Shown here: piece after piece, positions 26,956-36,100 of the stretch
Layout of the letters: each line of letters opens with the position of its first letter
How positions within the stretch are numbered: the stretch's first letter is position 1
NCBI RefSeq assembly: GCF_013167895.1
Contig: NZ_BLWC01000001.1
Coordinates: 5,456,001 to 5,520,000 of the forward strand
Direction: 5' to 3'
Length of the DNA stretch: 64,000 bases
Source: Streptomyces fulvorobeus
GTDB lineage: Bacteria > Actinomycetota > Actinomycetes > Streptomycetales > Streptomycetaceae
Notes under the pieces: generated by a model
The model's database searches: none
Told to the model about the DNA's origin: nothing
The model's input: only the letters and a program-made list of their open reading frames with translations
Position numbers and translations under genes: made by a program

Positions 26956-27981
26956 ATGACGGAACAGACGCAGCGACCCACGGGCAGGGCCCGGACCACC
27001 GCGCCGGCCGGCGCGGCCGCGCTGCGCCCGCTGGGCGAGGTCCGTGTCTGGCCCCGTACCTTCGCCGACCGCCTCACCACGCCCCTGCCCGGCATCGCGG
27101 GCATGACGCGGCTGGCCCGGGAACGTGCCATGCGGCCCAGCGCCGAAGGGCTGCGGGGAGTCCACCGGCTGCCGTTCGCCCCCGCTCCGCTGCCCGTGGC
27201 GGACAGCGGTACGAGCGCGGTGACCTGGGCCGGGCACGCCAGCTGGATCGTGCGCGTCGGAGGGCTCACGGTCCTCACCGACCCGGTGTGGTCCCGCCGC
27301 CTGCTCGGGACCCCGGCGAGGATCACCCCCGTAGGGGTCCGCTGGGAGGATCTTCCGCCCGTGGACGCGGTCGTCATCAGCCACAACCACTACGACCACC
27401 TCGACGCCCCCACCCTGCGCAGGCTGCCCCGGCAGACCCCGCTGTTCGTACCCGCGGGTCTCGGCCGCTGGTGCAGGCGCCGCCGCTTCACGTGCGTCAC
27501 CGAGCTGGACTGGTGGGAGTCGGCGGAGCTGGCCGGGGTCCGGTTCGACTTCGTGCCCTCGCACCACTGGTCCAGGCGGACCCTCACGGACACCTGCCGG
27601 ACCCTCTGGGGCGGCTGGGTGCTCGGGGACCGGCGCACGGGGCAGCGGATCTACTTCGCGGGGGACACCGGCTACGGGCACTGGTTCAAGGAGATCGGCC
27701 GCCGCTACCCGGGCCTGGATCTGGCCATGCTGCCGATCGGGGCGTACGAACCGCGCTGGTGGCTCCGCGACGTGCACACCGACCCGGAGGACGCCGTGCG
27801 CGCGTACGAGGACCTCGGGGCCGCGGCGATGGCGCCGATGCACTGGGCGACGTTCCTGCTCTCGGCCGAACCGGTCCTCGAACCGCTCCGCCGGCTCCGC
27901 ACCGAGTGGCAGCGGGCCGGGCACCCGCGGGACCGGCTCTGGGACGTGCCGATCGGTGGCTCGCGGGTGGTCGCTCACTGA
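26956..27981 (+). CDS. Metallo-beta-lactamase-fold hydrolase (NAPE-PLD/UlaG-like)
   Basis: A 341-residue MBL-fold enzyme. The zinc-binding motif is SHNHYDHLD, the bridging aspartate is in YFAGDTGYGHWF and the last histidine in MAPMHWATF; the N-terminal WAGHASWIVRVGGLTVLTDP matches NAPE-type phospholipase D and UlaG-like proteins. Members hydrolyse phosphodiesters or lactones, and the substrate here is unknown. It is 12 bases behind the lysine-less PLP-fold gene and probably co-transcribed. Its stop (27979-27981) overlaps the end of the convergent DedA gene by seven bases. A second MBL-fold gene follows only 635 bases away on the other strand. Confidence 0.85.
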   Translation: MTEQTQRPTGRARTTAPAGAAALRPLGEVRVWPRTFADRLTTPLPGIAGMTRLARERAMRPSAEGLRGVHRLPFAPAPLPVADSGTSAVTWAGHASWIVRVGGLTVLTDPVWSRRLLGTPARITPVGVRWEDLPPVDAVVISHNHYDHLDAPTLRRLPRQTPLFVPAGLGRWCRRRRFTCVTELDWWESAELAGVRFDFVPSHHWSRRTLTDTCRTLWGGWVLGDRRTGQRIYFAGDTGYGHWFKEIGRRYPGLDLAMLPIGAYEPRWWLRDVHTDPEDAVRAYEDLGAAAMAPMHWATFLLSAEPVLEPLRRLRTEWQRAGHPRDRLWDVPIGGSRVVAH

Positions 27982-28619
27982 CCCGCGGCGTCGCCGGTCC
28001 CACGCCCGAACCACGTCCGCACCCTCCGCCACGCCGCGGGTGCCGCACTGATCAGGAGGGTCAGGACCACCGCGGCGACCACGCCCTGCCACGGCTCGGG
28101 GAAGAGGGACCCGCCCACGATCCCGATCAGCTGGTACGTCGCCGCCCAGGCCAGACACGCCGGGACGTCCCCGCGGGCGAACGTGCGCAGCGGCATCCGG
28201 CCGAGCAGACACGCCAGCATCACGGGAATCCGGCCCGCCGGGACCAGCCGGGAGAGCACCAGTAGCGTCCCGCCGTGTTCGTCCAGCTTCTCCTGCGCCT
28301 GGGCCAGCCGTTCCGGAGCCGCCCTGTCGGTGAGGGCCCGCAGCCACTTCGAGCCGTTCCTGGAGCGCACCCCGCGCTGCCCCAGCCAGTAGAGGCAGAT
28401 GTCGCCGAGGAAGGCGGCGGCCGACGCGATCCCGAAGACCACGAGCAGCGCGAACGGGGACGCCTGGTGGAACGCCACCACCGCCGCCGTACTCACCAGC
28501 GCCCCCGTCGGCACCACCGGTACCAGGGAGCCCAGTGCCACCAGAAGAAACAGCGACGGATAGCCGACGACATGCTGCGCCGACTCGTCCGGCAGCTGCC
28601 GCACCACCTCGGCGATCAC
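27975..28619 (-). CDS. DedA family membrane protein
   Basis: A 214-residue integral membrane protein of the DedA/VTT family, recently linked to lipid (undecaprenyl-phosphate or phospholipid) flipping. Several hydrophobic helices are visible (LFLLVALGSLVPVVPTGALV, FALLVVFGIASAAAFLG, VVAAVVLTLLISAAP) along with the family region GDICLYWLGQRG and SRLVPAGRIPVMLACLLGRM, whose arginine and proline are conserved. GTG at 28619 is chosen because it overlaps the stop of the upstream MBL gene as GTGA; the frame can be extended to 28643 but without a better start. Confidence 0.82.
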   Translation of the reverse strand: MIAEVVRQLPDESAQHVVGYPSLFLLVALGSLVPVVPTGALVSTAAVVAFHQASPFALLVVFGIASAAAFLGDICLYWLGQRGVRSRNGSKWLRALTDRAAPERLAQAQEKLDEHGGTLLVLSRLVPAGRIPVMLACLLGRMPLRTFARGDVPACLAWAATYQLIGIVGGSLFPEPWQGVVAAVVLTLLISAAPAAWRRVRTWFGRGTGDAAGQ

Positions 28620-29392
28620 CACGCGGTCTCCGGCCGCACACACTCACCGTGCTCCAGCCGGTGCACCGCCACCCCGGGGGCGAGCCGCGCGGCCTGCCGC
28701 ACGAACTCCTCGCCCGGCGCGTGGAACTCGTGCGGCCGGACGCCGTCCATTCCGATCGGCCAGTACGTGCCGTAGTGGACCGGGACGGCCGAGCGCGGCC
28801 CGAGCCGGGTCAGCGCCTCGGCGGCGCGGGCCGCGTCCAGGTGGTTGTGCCCCAGCCCGGGGCCCCAGCCGCCGACCGGCAGCAGCGCCACGTCGACCGG
28901 GCCGACCACCTCGGCCATGCCGTCGAAGAGGCCGGTGTCCCCGGCGAAGTACGTACGCGCCTCGCCCTCGACCACGTACCCGAGCGCCGGCGAGCGGTGC
29001 GGGCCGACGGGCAGCCGGCGCCCGTCGTGCCGGGCGGGCACCGCCCGCACCCGCAGGCGGCCCGCCTTCACCTCGTCCCCCGCGTCGACCTCGGTGATGT
29101 GCAGACCCCGCGTCCTGCGCAGCGTCCGCAGCCCCGGCACGGCACGGACCGCCCCGGTGGGCACGAGCAGCCGGCTGCCCGGGGCCAGCCGCGCCAGCGA
29201 CGGAAGGTGCAGGTGGTCGGAGTGCAGATGCGAGACGAGCACCAGCTCGGCGGAGGCCGCCTCGGGCGGGGGCACCGCACCGCGGCGGCGGCGCAGATGC
29301 GCGAAGCGCCGTGCGAAGAGGGGATCGGTCAGCACCCGCACCCCCGAGTCCTCGATCGTGCACGTGGCATGACCCCACCAAGTGATCTCCAC
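28616..29392 (-). CDS. Metallo-beta-lactamase-fold metal-dependent hydrolase (UlaG-like)
   Basis: A 258-residue single-domain MBL-fold hydrolase. It starts MEITWWGHATCTIEDSGVRV, with SHLHSDHLHL as the zinc motif, YFAGDTGLFDG and PVHYGTYWPI. This pattern is that of UlaG/YqjP-like and NAPE-PLD-like proteins. Start is GTG at 29392 behind a strong AGGAGGGGAGG. Its stop overlaps the DedA start by four bases, so the enzyme and the membrane protein are made together. The substrate is unknown; a lipid or phosphodiester is suggested by the DedA partner and the nearby MBL gene at 26956. Confidence 0.85.
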   Translation of the reverse strand: MEITWWGHATCTIEDSGVRVLTDPLFARRFAHLRRRRGAVPPPEAASAELVLVSHLHSDHLHLPSLARLAPGSRLLVPTGAVRAVPGLRTLRRTRGLHITEVDAGDEVKAGRLRVRAVPARHDGRRLPVGPHRSPALGYVVEGEARTYFAGDTGLFDGMAEVVGPVDVALLPVGGWGPGLGHNHLDAARAAEALTRLGPRSAVPVHYGTYWPIGMDGVRPHEFHAPGEEFVRQAARLAPGVAVHRLEHGECVRPETAW

Positions 29393-29550
29393 CGGTACGC
29401 CTCCCCTCCTCGCTCGTATCCCTTGAGCCTAGGGGGTGGCCGGGCACGCGACGGCTCGGGCCGCCCGTCCCGGGGCCCGCCGGGCCCGCTGTGAAAAGCT
29501 GGTCGCGGGCCCCGTGACGACACGCCGGGCCCTGACCTGAGGTGGACGGC

Positions 29551-31682
29551 GTGAGAGACGCGCGATGGCGTACGACGGGCAGAGCCCTGATGCGGGTGCT
29601 GGCCGTCTGGGCGGTGTCCAGCCTGACGATGCTCGCGCTCGCCGGCCTCCTGCCGGAGTTCCAGCTGCAGGCTGACATCGGCGACAGCGTCACCAAGACG
29701 GCGTTCACCGCCGCCTGGGGCGCGGGAGCGTTCGGTCTGCTCTCCGCGCTGGTCTGGCCCGTGCTCGTACGCGCGCTCCTCGTCGTGCCGGCACTGGTCC
29801 TCGGCGCCCTGGTCTTCTTCCTCAACGGTTCGCTCCTGCTGATCGCGCTGCGCCTCATCCCGGACGGGCGCGGCGCCGCCGACCCGGAGACGGCGGTCGT
29901 CGTCGCCGCGGTGATGTCGGCCGTGGCCTCCGCGACCTCCACCGCACTCGCCGTCCGCGACGACGACGCCTACCGGCGCCGGTTCTCCCGGCTCGCCGAC
30001 CGGCGCAGGCGCCGCCGGGGCACGCAGGGCACCGCGGACGGCGGCCGGGGCGGCCCGCCGGGCACGGTCTTCATCCAGCTCGACGGGGTCGGCCACGACG
30101 TGCTGAGGAACGCGGCGGCCGACGGGCTGATGCCGACCGTCGGCCGCTGGCTGGCCGGTGAGACGGGCCACCGGCTGATGCCGTGGCACACGGACTGGTC
30201 GAGCCAGACGGGCGCCAGCCAGCTGGCCATCCTGCACGGCAGCAACCACGACGTACCCGCGTTCAGGTGGTACGAGAAGGAGACCGGCACCGTCATGGTC
30301 TCCAGCAGGCCGGCGAGCGCGCTCGAACTCCAGCGCCGCGCCATCGCCCGTACCCGCGACGGGGGTCTGCTCACCGTCGACGGAGCGAGCCGCGGCAACC
30401 TCTTCGGCGGCGGAGCCGACCAGCTCGCCCTCGTGCTGTCGATGGCTGCCAGGCGCGGTAAGGGGAGGCGCTCGCGCGCCGGGTACTTCGCGTACTTCTC
30501 CGACCCCGCCAACGCCGTGCGGACCGCGCTCTCCTTCGTCGCCGAGGTCGGCCGCGAGATCGGCCAGTCGACCCGCGCACGGCTGCGGAAGGAGACGCCC
30601 CGGATCAAGCGCGGCGGTCTCTACCCCTTCATCAGGGCCTTCGCCACCGTCGTCGAACGTGACGTGGTGGTCGCCGCGGTGATCGGCGACATGTTCGCCG
30701 GACGCACCGCCGTCTACGCCGACCTCGTCGCCTACGACGAGGTCGCACACCACTCGGGTCCGCACAGCCGCGACGCGCGGAAGGTGCTCGAACGGCTCGA
30801 CCGCTCCCTCGCCCTCATCGCGAAGGTCGCCGAACAGGCCCCGCGCACCTACCGGATCGTGCTGCTCTCCGACCACGGCCAGAGCCCCGGCGAGACGTTC
30901 GCCGGAAAGTACGGGCTGACCCTGAAGGACCTGGTGCGGGCGGGGTGCGGACTGCCGGTGCCGCGCCGGGCGCAGCGCTCGAGGAGCGGCTCGGAGGCCC
31001 GTGACGCGGTCAGGACGGCCCTGCACAGGCCGGTCGCCGGGGAGGCCGAGCACCCCGCGAAGCCGTCCGACCCGGTCGTGCTCGCTTCGGGCAACCTCGG
31101 GCTGCTGTCCTTCCCGGACATCGAGGGACGCGCCTCGCGCGAACAGATCGACCTCCGCCACCCCGCGCTGTTGGGGACGCTCGCCGGCCATCCGGGGTCG
31201 GCTTCCTGCTCGTACGGAGTGAGGAACACGGGTCCGTGGTGCTGGGGGGCGGTCACGAGATCCCGGTGTCGGAGCTGGTGGACGGGGAAGGGCCGCTCGC
31301 GGTGTTCGGTACCGGTGCGGCGGACGCGGTGCGGCGTACCGACACCTTCCCGCACGTCGCCGACGTCATGATCAACTCGATGTACGAGCCCTGCACGGGG
31401 AACGTGCACGCCTTCGAGGAGCAGATCGGCTCGCACGGAGGGCTGGGCGGGGAGCAGTCGCGGCCGTTCCTGCTCTGGCCCGCCGGGCTGACCGATCCGC
31501 TCGAAGCCGCGGGGACCAGGGGAGTGCTGAGGGGCGCCGAGGCCGTGCACCGGGTCCTGGCGTGCTGGCTGCGCGAGGCGTCGGGACCCCAGGTACCGCT
31601 GTCCCCGGACGCCGTGTCCGCCCCGTCCTCCCAGGTGTCCCGGCCGTCCGCCGACGAAGCGGTGCCCGGCGCCCTCGGCTGA
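29551..31682 (+). CDS. Membrane phosphodiesterase/nucleotide-pyrophosphatase-like protein with holin-type N-terminus (apparent frameshift)
   Basis: About 710 residues once repaired. The first 130 residues contain three or four helices of the Phage_holin_4_2/DUF360-like type (VLAVWAVSSLTMLALAGLL, LLSALVWPVLVRALLVVPAL, GALVFFLNGSLLLIAL). After a charged linker, residues about 165-700 are an alkaline-phosphatase-superfamily phosphodiesterase domain: VFIQLDGVGHDVL, WSSQTGASQLAI (metal-bound nucleophile region) and LLSDHGQS. The frame breaks at a G4 run (31194-31197); one added G restores VGFLLVRSEEHGSVVLGGGH. GTG at 29551 is chosen because GAGGTGG (29539-29545) is correctly spaced; GTG at 29542 would overlap it. 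Possibly it acts on cell-envelope phosphodiesters outside the membrane. Confidence 0.8.
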
Positions 31683-31823
31683 CAGCTCAGCGGATGCGCC
31701 GCGGCCCGCTCGGTGACGGAGCCGGGGCCGGGCCCGTCGCCGCGTTGCGCGCGGCAGCTGTCGCGCGCGGACCGTAACGTCACGGGCACTGTTGATCCGC
31801 CCGTCACCGTAGGGAGCCGTGTC

Positions 31824-32129
31824 ATGGCCGATGAGCCGCTGTCGCAGGAGGAGATCGAGACCCGGCTGGGTGATCTGCCCGGCTGGACGTTCGAAGGGGG
31901 CAGGATCGTCCGCGGCTACCGCCTTCCCTCGCACTTCGCCGCCGCTGCCCTGACCCTGCACGTCGCGCAGATCCAGGAGGAGCTCGACCATCACTCGGAC
32001 CTCACGCTCGGTTACGACACCGTGGGGCTGTCCGTGCACACCCACTCCGCGGGCGGCGCCGTCACGGAGAAGGACCTGGCCCTGGCGGCACGGGTGGAGG
32101 CCGTCGCTCCCTCGCACGGCGCCCGGTGA
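31824..32129 (+). CDS. 4a-hydroxytetrahydrobiopterin dehydratase (pterin carbinolamine dehydratase)
   Basis: A 101-residue PCD/DCoH-family enzyme, full length for the family. It dehydrates the 4a-carbinolamine formed by pterin-dependent aromatic hydroxylases. The conserved active-site region is ELDHHSDLTLGYDTVGLSVH followed by TEKDLALAARVE; the two adjacent histidines are the catalytic pair. It has AGGGAG nine bases before the ATG at 31824. No phenylalanine hydroxylase or biopterin gene is nearby, so its partner lies elsewhere. It may also help turn over other pterins. Confidence 0.88.
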   Translation: MADEPLSQEEIETRLGDLPGWTFEGGRIVRGYRLPSHFAAAALTLHVAQIQEELDHHSDLTLGYDTVGLSVHTHSAGGAVTEKDLALAARVEAVAPSHGAR

Positions 32130-32166
32130 AGGCGTTGCCGCGCCCTGTGCCCCCGGAGGGCGCGGA

Positions 32167-33129
32167 TCAGGACGCGGCACCGAACCGGGGATGTCCGGCG
32201 AGCCACCCCGGGTAGCTGTCGCTGCGTGCCACCGCCTGCGCGTACGCCGCCCCGGCGTGCCCGCTCACCCCACCGGCCGCGCGATCGGCGTCCGGTGAAC
32301 GCGGATGCCAGCCGAGCAGATGACGCCAGCTCAGGGGTGAACCGGTGATCGGCCGGGTCACCAGGCCCGGTGTCGGCGGGAACGTCGCCCGGCACAGTCC
32401 GACCGCCCGTCCCACCTGCACGAGATGGACGACGGAGGCGGTTTCCGTCTCGTACACGGACGCCGGGGTGAAACCGGCCCGTGCGCACGCGGTGGCGAAG
32501 CAGTCCGCGAAACAGCCGTCGCCGGGGACGTCCGCCCAGCACTCCCCGGCCAGCGCGGACAGCTCCAGCTCCGGCCGGCCCGCGAGGGGGTGACTCTCCG
32601 GGAGCATCACGAACACCGGGTCGACGCCCACCACCCGCCAGCTGAGCCGGTCGGGCTCGGGCGGCGGGCTCTCGCCGCACGTGCCGATCAGCGCGAAGTC
32701 CAGCCGCCCCCCGATCAGCAGCGAGGCGAGCTCCGCCACCGACCAGCTGGTGTACGTGGACACCGGCGCCGTGGGATGGGCGGCGGCCAGCCGGTCGACG
32801 AGCCCGCCGAGCAGCGGACCGTGCGTCCCGCCGAGCCGGAAGCGCTCGATCGTCCCCCGGGCGTGGGCGAACCGCACGGCCTCCTCCTGGAGTTCGCTCA
32901 CGGCCGGCAGCACCACCCTGGCCCGTTCGAGCACCAGTTCACCGAGCGGGGTGGGCCGTGCGCCTGTGTGGTCCCGGTCGAACAGGGGACCACCGAGCGC
33001 CTTCTCGATCCGCCGCAGCTGGGCGCTGAGCGCGGGCTGCGCCAGTCCGAGGGAGGCGGCGGCCTTGGTGAGACTTCCGGTGTCGGCGATGGCACGTACG
33101 GTCCGCAGATGGCGTAACTCCAGCTCCAT
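32167..33129 (-). CDS. LysR family transcriptional regulator
   Basis: A 320-residue LysR-type regulator: an N-terminal winged HTH (MELELRHLRTVRAIADTGSL, then SLGLAQPALSAQLRRIEKAL) and a type-2 periplasmic-binding-like effector domain from about residue 90. The start codon at 33129 lies inside a dyad (33126-33144) with the T-N11-A form typical of LysR sites, so autoregulation is likely. It is divergent from the methyltransferase at 33222 with about 90 bases between, making that gene the first candidate target. The ligand is unknown. Confidence 0.9.
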   Translation of the reverse strand: MELELRHLRTVRAIADTGSLTKAAASLGLAQPALSAQLRRIEKALGGPLFDRDHTGARPTPLGELVLERARVVLPAVSELQEEAVRFAHARGTIERFRLGGTHGPLLGGLVDRLAAAHPTAPVSTYTSWSVAELASLLIGGRLDFALIGTCGESPPPEPDRLSWRVVGVDPVFVMLPESHPLAGRPELELSALAGECWADVPGDGCFADCFATACARAGFTPASVYETETASVVHLVQVGRAVGLCRATFPPTPGLVTRPITGSPLSWRHLLGWHPRSPDADRAAGGVSGHAGAAYAQAVARSDSYPGWLAGHPRFGAAS

Positions 33130-33144
33130 AAACGCACGTTATGG
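33126..33144. promoter_or_regulatory. LysR-type operator dyad over the LysR start codon
   Basis: CCATAA (33126-33131) and TTATGG (33139-33144) are exact inverted repeats around seven bases and contain the T-N11-A LysR-box pattern. The dyad covers the LysR start codon and faces the divergent methyltransferase promoter. Confidence 0.55.
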
Positions 33145-33221
33145 GCCCCGGCGACGCGGCGGCAATACGCGCGCCTCTTTCCTGCCGGGCGATGTCAGTC
33201 CGGTGTCCTAGAGTCGTTCAT

Positions 33222-33962
33222 GTGCTGGACTACAACATCGAGGCAGCGGTCTACGACACCACGCGCGGCGGAGTGCCCCGCGCCGAGGCCGCGGCCAGTG
33301 CCGTCCTCGGCCTGATCCCGCCCACCACCCGCACCCTGCTGGACATCGGCTGCGGTACGGGTCTCGTGAGCGAGCGCATAGCGCTGGGCCGCCCCGGGCT
33401 CCGGGTGATCGGCGCCGACGACTCGCCGGGAATGGCGCGGATGGCGCACCAGCGGATCGACACGGTGACCCTCGCCGACGCCCGGCGGCTGCCGCTGGCC
33501 GACGCGTCGGTCGACGCGATCACCGCGATCTGGCTGCTGCACCTGCTGAGCTCCGCCGACGCCGTACGGGACGTGGTGGCGGAAGCCGCGCGGGTCCTGA
33601 GACCCGGCGGGGTCCTCGTCACCACCGTGGACAAGGACGCGGGCCACGACGTGGGGAGCGACATCGACGAGCTCTTCGCCCCGTACCGCACCTCGCACCC
33701 GACCGACGCCGCGGAGACCGTCGCGGGCCACGGTGAGCGGTGCGGGCTGGAACGGGTGGGGGAGGCCCGCTTCACCGGCCACGGGCAGGGCCGGTCCCCG
33801 CTCACCACCGCCAGGGCCGTACGCCAGGGAAAGTTCGCCTCACGGCTCGCCCTGCCGGGGAACGCGGCGGAACGGCTCGCGATGCGGCTCACCGGCCTTC
33901 CGGAACCGGACCGGCCCCGACCCGACCCGGCGTACCGGCTGCTGGCCTTCCGCCGCGCCTGA
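33222..33962 (+). CDS. Class I SAM-dependent methyltransferase
   Basis: A 246-residue methyltransferase of the Methyltransf_11 type. Motif I is LLDIGCGTGLVSE, the acidic strand-2 end is VIGADDSPGM, the motif II region AITAIWLLHLL and motif III EAARVLRPGGVLVTTV. The start is taken as GTG at 33222 (MLDYNIEAAVYD), where family-like sequence begins. TAGAGT at 33209-33214, seven bases upstream, suggests a leaderless transcript; ATG at 33192 is an in-frame alternative. The LysR gene is divergent and may control it. The substrate is unknown. Confidence 0.82.
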   Translation: MLDYNIEAAVYDTTRGGVPRAEAAASAVLGLIPPTTRTLLDIGCGTGLVSERIALGRPGLRVIGADDSPGMARMAHQRIDTVTLADARRLPLADASVDAITAIWLLHLLSSADAVRDVVAEAARVLRPGGVLVTTVDKDAGHDVGSDIDELFAPYRTSHPTDAAETVAGHGERCGLERVGEARFTGHGQGRSPLTTARAVRQGKFASRLALPGNAAERLAMRLTGLPEPDRPRPDPAYRLLAFRRA

Positions 33963-34154
33963 CCGGCGGGCCGGGCGGCTGTCACACCCGCCGGGCGCCG
34001 TCCCCGGCCGCCTCCCGTCCGTACGCGCCGAAATCCCTCGGCTCCCGGCCCGGGGCGCGCCTCACGCCGTCGCGCGGGGCGCGGCAGGGGAACATGGTTT
34101 GCGGAACCACCAAGAAATCTCGCCGCGGGCCCGGTTCCCATGCAGGCTGGCGCC

Positions 34155-35087
34155 ATGACCAGACACACCGAGCACGGACACCACAGCAGCCAGGGACATT
34201 CCCAGGGGCACGGCCACGCCGCTCATGGCCACGGCGGCGACGCGGGCGAGTTCGACTGGGACGTGATGGGGCCCATGCTGGAGAGGAACGGCGAGCTCGG
34301 CCTCGGCCAGTACGGCGAAGCGGCCCGCTGGGTCGCCGGTCTGCCCACCGCTCCGCGGGTCCGCAGGGTCCTGGACATCGGCAGCGGCCCCGGCGTCATC
34401 ACCTGCCTGCTCGCCGAGGTGTTCCCCGAAGCCGAGGTCGTCGCCGTGGACGGCACCCCGGCCCTCCTGGAACGCGCCCGGGCCCGCGCGGAGCGGCACG
34501 GCCTGGGCGACCGGGTCCGAACCCTGCACGCCGAACTCCCGGACGGCCTGAGTCGGCTGGGCGAGGCCGACCTGATCTGGGCGGGCAACTCCCTGCACCA
34601 CCTGGGCGACCAGCGTGCTGTCCTCGCGGGCTTCGCGGGACTGCTGCGCCCCGGCGGCGCCGTCGCCCTCGTGGAGGGCGGGCTTCCCCCGCGCCAGCTG
34701 CCGCGTGACATCGGCATCGGCAGGGCCGGGCTCGAAGCCCGTATCGACGCGGCCTCGGCCGACTGGTTCGCGGAGATGCGGGCGGCCCTGCCGGACGCCA
34801 AGCGGGAGACCGAGGACTGGAGCGCCCTGTTCGGCGCGGCCGGACTGGAACCGCGGGGCACCCGCAGCTTCCTGCTGGACCTCCCGGCCCCGCTCCCCGC
34901 GCCCGCGCGGGAGCACGTCGTGGAGACCTTCGCACGCCAGCGCGAGGTGCTCGCCGATCGGCTGGCGGCCGAGGACGTCGCCGTACTGGACCGGTTGCTC
35001 GACCCGGCGGACCCGGCCGGTCTGTACCGGCGCGACGACGTGTTCGTGCTCTCGGCCAGGACGGTTCACGTGGCGGGGCGGCAGTAG
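34155..35087 (+). CDS. SAM-dependent methyltransferase with histidine-rich N-terminus
   Basis: A 310-residue class I methyltransferase. Residues about 5-30 are extremely histidine-rich (ten His in HGHHSSQGHSQGHGHAAHGH and flanks), resembling metal-binding tails of nickel or zinc chaperones. The catalytic domain follows: VRRVLDIGSGPGVITCLLAE is motif I, VVAVDGTP the strand-2 end, ADLIWAGNSLHHL the motif II region and LLRPGGAVALVEGG motif III. The C-terminal part resembles small-molecule O-methyltransferases. ATG at 34155 is the natural start; the frame can open 15 bases earlier. No metal transport gene adjoins it. The tail could bind metal or simply be a variable linker. Confidence 0.82.
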   Translation: MTRHTEHGHHSSQGHSQGHGHAAHGHGGDAGEFDWDVMGPMLERNGELGLGQYGEAARWVAGLPTAPRVRRVLDIGSGPGVITCLLAEVFPEAEVVAVDGTPALLERARARAERHGLGDRVRTLHAELPDGLSRLGEADLIWAGNSLHHLGDQRAVLAGFAGLLRPGGAVALVEGGLPPRQLPRDIGIGRAGLEARIDAASADWFAEMRAALPDAKRETEDWSALFGAAGLEPRGTRSFLLDLPAPLPAPAREHVVETFARQREVLADRLAAEDVAVLDRLLDPADPAGLYRRDDVFVLSARTVHVAGRQ

Positions 35088-35122
35088 GCCCCGACGCCGG
35101 GCTCAGTGTCCGCACCGGCGCA

Positions 35123-35162
35123 CGACGCCGCCACCGGCCCGTGCGGGCAGGTGGCGGCGTCG
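35123..35162. terminator. Bidirectional hairpin between convergent genes
   Basis: Arms CGACGCCGCCACC (35123-35135) and GGTGGCGGCGTCG (35150-35162) are perfect over 13 bases, with an inner GCCCG/CGGGC pairing in the 14-base loop. It lies between the methyltransferase stop (35087) and the aldo/keto reductase stop (35183). Confidence 0.7.
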
Positions 35163-35182
35163 GATCAGCTTCTACGGGCGGA

Positions 35183-36019
35183 TCAGGCGCCGTAGTGGAA
35201 CTCCGCCGGGTCCGCGCCCAGGCGCTTGCCCTCGTCCAGGACGCCGAGTGCCGCCAGGTCGTCGGGGTCCAGCTCAAATCCGAACACGTCCAGGTTCTCC
35301 ACGATCCGCGACGGCGTCACGGACTTGGGGATCGCCACGTTGCCCGTCTGGATGTGCCAGCGCAGCACCACCTGCGCGGGCGTCCGGTCGTGCTTCCGGG
35401 CGATCGCGACGACGGTCGGGATCTCCAGGAGGCCCTTGCCCTGGCCCAGCGGCGACCATGCCTCGGTGACGATGCCGTGCTGGGCGTGCAGGGCCCGCAG
35501 CTCGGCCTGCTGGAGCTGCGGGTGCAGTTCGATCTGGTTGACCGCGGGCACCACGGAGGTCTCGGCGATCAGGCGTTCCAGGTGCGCGGGCAGGAAGTTC
35601 GACACGCCGATGGCCCTGGCGCGGCCGTCCGCGTAGATCTTCTCCAGGGCCTTGTACGTGTCCACGTAGGTGTCCTTGGCCGGCAGCGGCCAGTGGATCA
35701 GGTACAGGTCGACGTGGTCGAGGCCCAGCTTGTCGAGCGACTCGTCGAACGCGCGCAGCGTCTTGTCGTAGCCCTGCTCGCTGTTCCACAGCTTGGTGGT
35801 GATGAACAGCTCGTCACGGGGGACACCGGAGGCGGCGACGGCCTTGCCGGTGCCGGCCTCGTTGCCGTAGATCGCGGCGGTGTCGATGCTCCGGTACCCG
35901 GACTCGATGGCCGTGGCCACCGCTTTCTCCGCATCGCTGTCCGGCACCTGCCAGACACCGAAACCGAGCTGCGGCATGTCGACGCCGTTGTTGAGGGTGA
36001 GGGAGGGAACCTGGCTCAC
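35183..36019 (-). CDS. Aldo/keto reductase
   Basis: A 278-residue NADPH-dependent aldo/keto reductase of the AKR5-like group (2,5-diketo-gluconate reductase type). The catalytic tetrad is visible: Asp in SIDTAAIYGNE with its Tyr, Lys in FITTKLWN and His in YLIHWPLP. The cofactor-binding end IPKSVTPSRIVENLDVF is intact. It reduces aldehydes and ketones of sugars or xenobiotics; the substrate cannot be specified. It follows the acyl-CoA ligase gene's 3' side on the same strand but starts independently. Confidence 0.92.
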   Translation of the reverse strand: MSQVPSLTLNNGVDMPQLGFGVWQVPDSDAEKAVATAIESGYRSIDTAAIYGNEAGTGKAVAASGVPRDELFITTKLWNSEQGYDKTLRAFDESLDKLGLDHVDLYLIHWPLPAKDTYVDTYKALEKIYADGRARAIGVSNFLPAHLERLIAETSVVPAVNQIELHPQLQQAELRALHAQHGIVTEAWSPLGQGKGLLEIPTVVAIARKHDRTPAQVVLRWHIQTGNVAIPKSVTPSRIVENLDVFGFELDPDDLAALGVLDEGKRLGADPAEFHYGA

Positions 36020-36100
36020 GAGCGATCGATCCTTACGTCGTCGGTTGGGTCTTCAAGGGATAATGGTCAGGGAAGCTTACATATTCCCGAAGCGCACCCT

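Noticed and set aside
25120..28647. 1175-codon minus-strand open frame
   Set aside because: It is an antisense shadow of the plus-strand lactonase, PLP-fold and MBL genes; its translation is arginine/glycine-rich and has no domain.
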